Assembly (NCBI GenBank): GCA_938082915.1
Contig: CALKCG010000042.1
Span: 1-6,995 of the forward strand
Direction: 5' to 3'
DNA: 6,995 nucleotides
Source of the DNA: an uncultured archaeon
Lineage (GTDB): Archaea > Thermoproteota > CALKCG01 > B24
In this document: piece by piece, positions 1 to 4,078 of the stretch
How the letters are laid out: each line of letters starts with the position of its first letter
Numbering within the stretch: the first letter of the stretch is position 1
Notes under the pieces: model-generated
Databases searched by the model: none
What the model was told of the DNA's origin: nothing
What the model saw: the letters and a program-made list of their open reading frames with translations, nothing else
Translations under genes and position numbers: made by a program

Positions 1-74
1 TCAATCCATTCTTCTGGAAGAGGCCATCTTTTAACAGCCCAACAGTTGTTCCAGCCTAAATACACTTTCCCCAT
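1..74 (-). CDS. Sugar isomerase/epimerase-like protein (N-terminal 24 codons, partial)
   Basis: Only the first 24 codons lie in the window; the gene runs off the left edge. The protein starts MGKVYLGWNNCWAVKRWP and continues LPEEWI. The opening strand followed by a Trp/Asn/Cys-rich turn and then 'KRWPxPEEW' resembles, from memory, the N-terminus of xylose-isomerase-like TIM-barrel sugar (phosphate) isomerases/epimerases. That recognition is an inference from a very short segment. The ATG at 74-72 is chosen because GGTGG (84-80) lies 5 nt upstream, and an in-frame TGA at 89-87 limits extension to a few codons (GTG at 83-81 is possible). It is transcribed in the same direction as the FGGY kinase but 640 bp further on, with its own promoter. 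If the family call is right, it would interconvert aldo- and keto-sugars feeding such a kinase. No activity or substrate can be assigned. Confidence 0.5.
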   Translation of the reverse strand, partial: MGKVYLGWNNCWAVKRWPLPEEWI

Positions 75-79
75 TTTAG

Positions 80-84
80 CCACC
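80..84 (-). promoter_or_regulatory. Ribosome-binding site GGTGG
   Basis: GGTGG sits 5 nt upstream of the ATG at 74-72 and partly matches the archaeal anti-Shine-Dalgarno complement (GGAGGTGAT). A second partial match, GTGAT, lies at 90-86. It supports the chosen start over the upstream in-frame GTG and TTG codons. Confidence 0.5.
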
Positions 85-102
85 AATCACTAGATTAATC
101 TC

Positions 103-113
103 TTAAATATTAA
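103..113 (-). promoter_or_regulatory. TATA box of the isomerase-like gene
   Basis: On the minus strand the site reads TTAATATTTAA, preceded by a purine-rich BRE-like AAAGG (120-115 region). Its centre is about 34 nt from the ATG. A start site about 25-27 nt downstream would leave a leader of only about 6-12 nt, so the Shine-Dalgarno site would barely fit into the transcript. The perfect 10-bp palindrome AGATTAATCT (92-101) lies between this box and the inferred start site. ATTAATC occurs twice, 15 nt apart (94-100 and 109-115). Confidence 0.45.
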
Positions 114-176
114 TCCTTTGCTTTCCGTTTTTCTAAACTACACTAACTCTGTTGAAAAGCCGTCATATGTTCTTTC

Positions 177-195
177 GTAAGCTCTATGAGCTTAC
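177..195. repeat. Perfect 8-bp hairpin (GTAAGCTC / GAGCTTAC, 3-nt loop)
   Basis: GTAAGCTC (177-184), loop TAT, GAGCTTAC (188-195). The arms are exact reverse complements with a tight loop, so it would form a stable stem in RNA of either strand. No T-tract follows on either side, so a bacterial-type terminator is unlikely. It could be a protein-binding dyad or part of a structured RNA. Confidence 0.6.
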
Positions 196-263
196 TGGCA
201 GGACCTTTCATCTACCATGTTCTCTAACATTACAAATGTATTCGCAGGAAAAATCGGATGAAT

Positions 264-278
264 CTTCCTTTTCGGAAG
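264..278. repeat. 5-bp hairpin (CTTCC / GGAAG, 5-nt loop)
   Basis: CTTCC (264-268), loop TTTTC, GGAAG (274-278), extendable by one T-G pair. It is short and could be chance; it is listed as part of the hairpin cluster in this gap. Confidence 0.35.
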
Positions 279-463
279 GGTGAAGGTCTGTGAGAATAGG
301 ATTAGATTGGAACGTATAGCATTTCGCAAATCACGCTAGAGTGCAACACCATACTCTCTCATTCAAAGCTTAAAGATGGCTGAAACCTGTTTAAGGATAA
401 GGATGTTTAAAAACTTTCATCTACTTTAAATACAGCCGTAGAACATCCCCAAAAATTAAACCC

Positions 464-488
464 GCAAAATGTTTTACCCAAATTTTGC
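464..488. repeat. 7-bp inverted repeat (GCAAAAT / ATTTTGC)
   Basis: GCAAAAT (464-470) and ATTTTGC (482-488) are exact reverse complements around an 11-nt loop. The site lies just left of the TATA-like element at 497-507. Its role is unknown. Confidence 0.45.
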
Positions 489-496
489 CCCATCGC

Positions 497-507
497 CTTA
501 TATTTAG
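497..507. promoter_or_regulatory. Orphan TATA-like element CTTATATTTAG
   Basis: CTTATATTTAG on plus reads CTAAATATAAG on minus; both look like archaeal TATA boxes. On plus it would start a transcript near 525, which would include the hairpins at 550-562 and 609-647 but no protein. On minus it would give a leader of about 400 nt for the isomerase-like gene. Either use is speculative, since AT-rich intergenic DNA often yields such matches. Confidence 0.25.
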
Positions 508-608
508 ATGTATAATTAACTATTTCAAACGATGACAAGAGAATTGCATACCATCATATGGTGACAGAATCTCGTAAATCCCCATGGAATACGACTATGA
601 TATAATAA

Positions 609-647
609 CTTATGACTTCGGGAGTCGATTACGCAAAAGGTCATAAG
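609..647. repeat. 8-bp inverted repeat (CTTATGAC / GTCATAAG), possible terminator of the kinase transcript
   Basis: CTTATGAC (609-616) and GTCATAAG (640-647) are exact reverse complements around a 23-nt loop. The loop region contains a smaller competing stem, GACT/AGTC (614-617 and 622-625). Read in the kinase direction it lies about 70 nt after the stop codon and is followed by the T-rich TTATTATATC. It could therefore mark the 3' end of the kinase mRNA, or belong to an unannotated RNA on plus. Confidence 0.4.
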
Positions 648-714
648 GTTAACGATGATTTCTATGAAAGGGTTTAGAACAACTCTATAGAATCAATGCT
701 AAAAGGAGAAGGAT

Positions 715-2247
715 TTACTGAGATGTTAAACCTTTGAAAACATCTCTTAATCTATTAAGAGCCTGAAGATATGCCTTGTAAAGTCTATCATAAACTTCTC
801 TATTCTTTGGATTTGGTTTAACTACTTCTGATGATTTAACCCATTCACGAACTACGTCGTAATCTCTAAATAAGTTCGTCCCTACACCAGCTAAAACAAC
901 GTCGCCTAGTGGGGCTCCAGGATTTTCAGCGATGTAGTCCATAGACAACCCCGATACATCAGCTAAAATAGTCCTCCAAAGCTCTGACTTAGCCCCCCCG
1001 TCAACTAATATAGCCCTCTTAATATGCATACCTGCTTCTATAGCGGCGTCAATACTGTATTTGAGGCCATAAGCAACCCCCTCTAGAAAAGCTCGGAATA
1101 TATGGGCTTTAGTGTGGTAAAGCGTTAAACCGAGTAAACCTCCTCTAATATACTCATCCCAATATGGGGCTCTATCACCAATCATCATATGCGGCATGAA
1201 TATTAATCCATCGGATCCAGGTGGGATCTTCGCTGCCTCTATGTCTAAAAGAACGTAAGCTGAAAGTTTAAGTTTAGAAGCAACCTCAGCCTCAACCTGT
1301 CCAAGTTGATCTCTAAACCACCTTATACAATAGCCAGCTGTGGATACACCAGCGAAACTATACAAATACTCCCTATCCCTAGCTACATAAGGATAATTTA
1401 TGAGTTTTATAGAGATCCTCGGTTTATGGCTTATAAAGCCGCAACACATACTGGTACCCAGCATAAGGGCGAGGTCTCCATCATCTAAAGCCCCTACAGC
1501 TAATGCACTGACTGGTGCATCTATTCCTCCTGCGCATACAGGTGTTCCCGTTTTTAAACCCGTGAGTTCTGCAGCATCCCTATGAATCTCTCCAACTACT
1601 TGTTTAGATTCCACGAGCTTCTCTGGAAAGAAGCTCCTTTCTATTCCAAGCTCTTCCATAAGTTTTTCTGCAAAATCCCTCCTGTTTATATCCAATATTC
1701 CACCGTAGTTTCCAGCGCTTGAAAAATCCAAAGCCGTTGAACCAGTTAACCTATATACACAATATCCATTTGGAGTGATTATTTGATGTATTTTTGACCA
1801 AATATCTGGCTCATTGAACTTTATCCAAAGCATTTTAGTATATCCATAGTATGGATCTATAGTATTACCCGTGACCTTAAATATCTTCTCCTCCCCTATA
1901 TTCTCCCTAATCCACTTGCACTCTTCAGTAGCTCTTCTATCAGCCCATATTATGCAAGGTCTAAGGGGCTTCATTTCCTTATCGCATGGAATACCACTAC
2001 CACCGTATAAACCGCTTATACTCACGGCAGCAACATCCTTTGGGTCTACTTTTGAAATATCTAAAACCTCTCTTATAGTTTCACATAAGGCATTAAACCA
2101 TACTTCAGGCCACTGCTCTGCCCATCCAGGTCTAGGGGTTAAAACTCCGTATTCTCTGAAAGAAGATGCAAGAATTCTTCCTTCGCAATTTGCTAGAATT
2201 GTTTTCGTACCTAAAGTCCCTATATCTGAACCTATTAATAGGCTCAA
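715..2247 (-). CDS. FGGY-family carbohydrate kinase (xylulokinase-like)
   Basis: This 510-residue cytoplasmic sugar kinase transfers the ATP gamma-phosphate to a sugar hydroxyl; its length is normal for the family. The N-terminal FGGY domain (about 4-250) opens with the phosphate-1 motif GSDIGTLGTK (6-15) and contains GWAEQ (41-45), RPCIIWADRR (96-105) and the catalytic-base segment GGIDAP with D243. The C-terminal domain has LMLGTS (261-266), GDRAPYWDE (357-365) and the nucleotide-site run VDGGAKSELW (415-424). Where xylulokinases typically have GQMHG this protein has GLYGGSGIP (79-87), so D-xylulose should not be assumed. Other pentoses, tetroses or deoxysugars are possible. The start is TTG at 2247: an in-frame TGA at 2250-2248 bars extension, no suitable ATG is near, and AGGTG sits 5 nt upstream. 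An isomerase-like gene lies downstream in the same orientation. The family call is secure; the substrate is unknown. Confidence 0.9.
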   Translation of the reverse strand: MSLLIGSDIGTLGTKTILANCEGRILASSFREYGVLTPRPGWAEQWPEVWFNALCETIREVLDISKVDPKDVAAVSISGLYGGSGIPCDKEMKPLRPCIIWADRRATEECKWIRENIGEEKIFKVTGNTIDPYYGYTKMLWIKFNEPDIWSKIHQIITPNGYCVYRLTGSTALDFSSAGNYGGILDINRRDFAEKLMEELGIERSFFPEKLVESKQVVGEIHRDAAELTGLKTGTPVCAGGIDAPVSALAVGALDDGDLALMLGTSMCCGFISHKPRISIKLINYPYVARDREYLYSFAGVSTAGYCIRWFRDQLGQVEAEVASKLKLSAYVLLDIEAAKIPPGSDGLIFMPHMMIGDRAPYWDEYIRGGLLGLTLYHTKAHIFRAFLEGVAYGLKYSIDAAIEAGMHIKRAILVDGGAKSELWRTILADVSGLSMDYIAENPGAPLGDVVLAGVGTNLFRDYDVVREWVKSSEVVKPNPKNREVYDRLYKAYLQALNRLRDVFKGLTSQ

Positions 2248-2252
2248 TCAAA

Positions 2253-2257
2253 CACCT
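2253..2257 (-). promoter_or_regulatory. Ribosome-binding site AGGTG fixing the TTG start of the kinase
   Basis: AGGTG (2257-2253) is separated by TTTGA from the TTG at 2247-2245. It matches the archaeal anti-Shine-Dalgarno complement and supports a non-ATG start directly after the in-frame TGA. The mRNA must have a leader of at least about 12 nt. TTATATGA (2279-2272) is therefore too close to be the TATA box; more distal AT-rich candidates lie around 2285-2330. Confidence 0.6.
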
Positions 2258-2560
2258 AGTTGATATTTCATCATATAACTTCTAAAATCTTTCTAATAGT
2301 GGAAATTTGTTCTCACTTTTCTTACTATTTAGGGCTCTTACGGTATGTACCCGTTTAATTACATAAGCGATGTTTCTTGAGCATCTTGTAGACCCAAAAC
2401 CTTATAGTGGCCGTTCATTATCACTGTTATAACTCAATCAACGATAAGCCTCAAAGTAAATTTTAAGGCGGGTGGAATTGGTACGCCAGCCCAGTTTACC
2501 CTATTATTTCTACTACCATTTTTAAATCGAGGGTTTTTCATCGGGAAATTAAGGTTTATC

Positions 2561-2574
2561 AGTTAAGTTTAACT
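2561..2574. repeat. Palindrome AGTTAAGTTTAACT at the promoter of the 193-aa gene
   Basis: AGTTAA (2561-2566), GT, TTAACT (2569-2574) form a perfect 6-bp dyad. It sits exactly where the BRE should be and touches the TATA box. A repressor bound here would block TBP/TFB, so it is a candidate operator. It is AT-rich, so chance is possible. Confidence 0.4.
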
Positions 2575-2580
2575 ATAAAT
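2574..2580 (+). promoter_or_regulatory. TATA box TATAAAT, probable leaderless promoter
   Basis: TATAAAT starts 26 nt before the ATG at 2600, which places the expected transcription start at or within a few bases of that ATG. No Shine-Dalgarno match lies in the intervening AT-rich sequence. Both observations fit a leaderless mRNA, which is common in archaea. Confidence 0.6.
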
Positions 2581-2599
2581 TTCACAAACATTATATTGA

Positions 2600-3181
2600 A
2601 TGAGTTCAGATGAATCTGAAGAGGTTAAGCAGTTAGCTGATCTTAAGGTAAAACTGCAGGAAAAGCTTGAACCTCTTAAGGAAGATGTTAAAATTTTAGA
2701 GTCTCTAATATCAGTTATAGATTCGCTTCTGGTGTCTAAGAGCTTTAAAAGAATTGAAGCTCCACAATTACCTCAACCCACTCAAATTGAAGTAAAAACA
2801 GCTCCACGAGTATCTGAAGTACTGGCTCAAGAAACGATTCTTCTAGAGGCGTCGGATGGAACTCTTTTAGCGAAAATGTACGTGACAGATGAGACTATTC
2901 AAGTTGTTATCGAACCAGGTTTAAATTTGTACGTCTCGACGCCCCCGTTTCAATCTTTCCTAGTCAGTAGAGTATTCGACTCTATGAAAAGTAAAGACTT
3001 GGAGCTTGTTAAAGAAGGAAAGCTAAACCCAGATAGAGTCTTTGACTACGAGTTAAAAATAGAGGGGGATGCAATCAAAGAAATTAGGATAAGAAATTAT
3101 GGAGATAAACGTAGGCTTAGAGAACTTAGAACGTCCATTCGATGGACACTTGAAAAAATGTATGAAAAACTAAAAGTTTGA
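2600..3181 (+). CDS. Conserved-looking archaeal protein of unknown function (coiled coil plus beta-rich C-terminal domain)
   Basis: I do not recognise a named family for this 193-residue protein. It has no signal peptide or membrane segment, so it should be cytoplasmic. Residues 5-50 are charged heptad-like sequence (EEVKQLADLKVKLQEKLEPL, then LESLISVIDSLL), predicted to form a coiled coil and probably to oligomerise. Residues 53-72 are a Pro/Gln/Thr linker. Residues 76-193 alternate hydrophobic and polar residues as beta strands (LLEASDGTLLAKMYV, TIQVVIEPGLNLYV), then PPFQSFLVSRVF (115-126) and an Arg-rich end, IRNYGDKRRLRELR (164-177), leading into a final helix. From memory it resembles unnamed proteins of TACK archaea, which is unverified. 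The ATG start is supported by the TATA spacing. It faces the reductase gene tail to tail across 53 bp. Confidence 0.8.
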   Translation: MSSDESEEVKQLADLKVKLQEKLEPLKEDVKILESLISVIDSLLVSKSFKRIEAPQLPQPTQIEVKTAPRVSEVLAQETILLEASDGTLLAKMYVTDETIQVVIEPGLNLYVSTPPFQSFLVSRVFDSMKSKDLELVKEGKLNPDRVFDYELKIEGDAIKEIRIRNYGDKRRLRELRTSIRWTLEKMYEKLKV

Positions 3182-3234
3182 CACAAGCTGCTCAAAATTT
3201 AAAATCTGGAACTGCTTAGACGGGAGTTTCGTAG

Positions 3235-3900
3235 TCAATCGGGAAGCTTTTCAAATCTTACGTATGCATTTCGTCTACTTATAGATTCTATGTTTACCAT
3301 GAGTACTCCCAATGCCTCTAGGAGAAAAGCGTTCGATAAAGGTCCACAGTCTACAGGTTCACCTCCCATCTCATCTATAAGGTTTACAACTTTCTTCTTA
3401 GCCTCCATAGAATCTCCGCAAAGTAGTATGCTTGGCTTTGGTATGTAGTCCAACCTATCAATGATATACTGAGATATGTTCTTGAATGAGGCTATTAAGC
3501 TGACGTCTTCAGGTATGATCTTTCGAAGCCTTTCGGCAGCCGACCCCTCTTTTAAACGTATGAGACTGAAAAATCCATCTTCGGACCGTTTAATTGGTAT
3601 CGTAACATCTATAAGAATGGAATTTGGTTTAAGGCAGTCACTAATGTTCTCCGCGATCTCCACTTGCGCTTTAAAGGGCACGGTTAAAATGACTATTTCG
3701 GCTTCAGATGCAGCTTTACGATTTACAGCCCCATCTGCACACACCTCCTTAAACATACTGTTTATGGTTTTAGCCGCCTCTTCCGCCTTCCACTGAAACC
3801 TCGAACCTATGACGATGCTTTTCCCTATTTTGGCCAATCTCACAGCTATAGAATAACCTATACCCGCCGTTCCCCCAATAATTGCGATACGTTCCCCCAT
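3235..3900 (-). CDS. npdG: F420-dependent NADP reductase-like protein
   Basis: This 221-residue soluble protein belongs to the NADPH:F420 oxidoreductase (Fno/NpdG) family, which moves hydride between NADP(H) and coenzyme F420; the length is typical. The Rossmann dinucleotide loop is GGTAGIG (9-15), followed by IGSR (31-34) and K38, the SRxxxK pattern that binds the 2'-phosphate of NADP. Next come VILTVPF (70-76) and VTIPIKR (99-105), family landmarks. The C-terminal part has CGD (161-163) and DCGPLSNAFLLEAL (184-197), a highly characteristic Fno segment. Two things are unusual: the third glycine of GGTG is Ala12, and the segment normally carrying a His-Thr pair near the F420 site reads ASFKNIS (137-143). 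Function may therefore have shifted. The ATG at 3900-3898 is preferred over upstream TTG 3912 and GTG 3909 because GGTGAT lies 4 nt before it. The symbol is given by family. Confidence 0.85.
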   Translation of the reverse strand: MGERIAIIGGTAGIGYSIAVRLAKIGKSIVIGSRFQWKAEEAAKTINSMFKEVCADGAVNRKAASEAEIVILTVPFKAQVEIAENISDCLKPNSILIDVTIPIKRSEDGFFSLIRLKEGSAAERLRKIIPEDVSLIASFKNISQYIIDRLDYIPKPSILLCGDSMEAKKKVVNLIDEMGGEPVDCGPLSNAFLLEALGVLMVNIESISRRNAYVRFEKLPD

Positions 3901-3904
3901 CTTA

Positions 3905-3910
3905 ATCACC
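3905..3910 (-). promoter_or_regulatory. Ribosome-binding site GGTGAT deciding the reductase start
   Basis: GGTGAT (3910-3905), then TAAG, then ATG (3900-3898). It is a full match to the archaeal Shine-Dalgarno core. The in-frame TTG at 3912 and GTG at 3909 are part of or adjacent to this site rather than starts, so the protein begins MGERIAIIGG. Confidence 0.75.
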
Positions 3911-3976
3911 AAGGTAAATCACGAAACCTATTCCTGCTGTGGAAAAGTCTTTAACCAAAAACTTAACGTTTCATTC

Positions 3977-3985
3977 TTTTTATAG
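3977..3985 (-). promoter_or_regulatory. TATA box CTATAAAAA of the reductase gene
   Basis: On minus, CTATAAAAA is preceded by the purine-rich GGGGAAAA, a good BRE. Initiation would fall near 3957, giving a leader of roughly 55-60 nt that contains the GGTGAT site. It implies the reductase is transcribed separately from the upstream GH2 gene. Confidence 0.55.
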
Positions 3986-3988
3986 TTT

Positions 3989-4003
3989 TCCCCTATGAGG
4001 GGA
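3989..4003. repeat. 6-bp inverted repeat TCCCCT / AGGGGA adjoining the reductase TATA box
   Basis: TCCCCT (3989-3994), loop ATG, AGGGGA (3998-4003): a perfect dyad with a 3-nt loop, ending 3 bp from the TATA box on the BRE side. It is a candidate operator. It could alternatively help end the GH2 transcript, but no T-tract follows on minus. Confidence 0.45.
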
Positions 4004-4055
4004 GTGCTTAAATGAATGCTCAATTCCTCTTAATCTACGGGTTAATCGCTGTAAA

Positions 4056-4076
4056 TTTTCCATTCCTTATGGAAAA
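4056..4076 (-). terminator. Hairpin immediately after the GH2 stop codon
   Basis: TTTTCCAT and ATGGAAAA are exact reverse complements around a 5-nt loop. In the mRNA the stem begins 2 nt after the UGA of the GH2 gene (4081-4079). It is preceded by a U-run and followed by a short UUU. The stem is AU-rich and the U-tract short, so termination efficiency is uncertain; mRNA 3'-end protection is an alternative role. Confidence 0.45.
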
Positions 4077-4078
4077 AT

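Larger units (their letters stand above)
75..714. other. 640-bp intergenic region, hairpin-rich, no credible gene
   Basis: Six-frame reading finds only short open stretches (for example 362-415 and 584-646 on plus, about 530-690 on minus). None has a convincing start with a ribosome-binding site. The region holds the promoter of the isomerase-like gene at its left end and the end of the FGGY kinase transcript at its right end. Between them lie several perfect or near-perfect inverted repeats: 177-195, 264-278, 464-488, 550-562 and 609-647. A TATA-like element at 497-507 could work in either direction. No tRNA, rRNA, CRISPR repeat or insertion-sequence end is visible. It may hold a small RNA or decayed DNA; neither is shown. 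Confidence 0.6.
2248..2599. other. Divergent intergenic region between the kinase and the 193-aa gene
   Basis: These 352 bp separate two divergently transcribed genes and should hold both promoters. The plus-strand promoter is clear at the right end (TATAAAT at 2574-2580). A second AT-rich, TATA-like stretch lies around 2517-2527. The kinase promoter is not obvious. The middle part has no open reading frame worth calling. A GC-richer island at 2467-2498 has a short GGCG/CGCC stem but no complete RNA fold that I can recognise. Confidence 0.55.

Noticed and set aside
584..646. 20-codon plus-strand open frame (starts MEYDYDIITYDFG) in the left gap.
   Set aside because: A TAA lies directly upstream, there is no ribosome-binding site, and the inverted repeat 609-647 explains part of the pattern. 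It is too short to support.
530..690. Open minus-strand stretch of about 50 codons just beyond the kinase end.
   Set aside because: It lacks a start with a ribosome-binding site, has an odd residue composition (His/Cys/Phe-rich), and shows no recognisable family.
651..721. Possible C/D-box guide RNA (CGATGAT near 652, CTGA at 718).
   Set aside because: The C box does not match RTGATGA exactly, internal C'/D' boxes are missing, and the D box would lie inside the kinase coding sequence.
1306..2263. Plus-strand open frames of 60-130 codons opposite the kinase gene.
   Set aside because: They are antisense shadows of a clear FGGY kinase, with no promoter or ribosome-binding site and low-complexity Ser/Pro/Leu translations.
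2467..2498. String containing GGTGGAATTGGTA that resembles the D-arm region of bacterial leucine tRNAs.
   Set aside because: There is no acceptor stem, anticodon arm or T-arm in the expected positions downstream, and archaeal tRNA-Leu differs. It is most likely coincidence.
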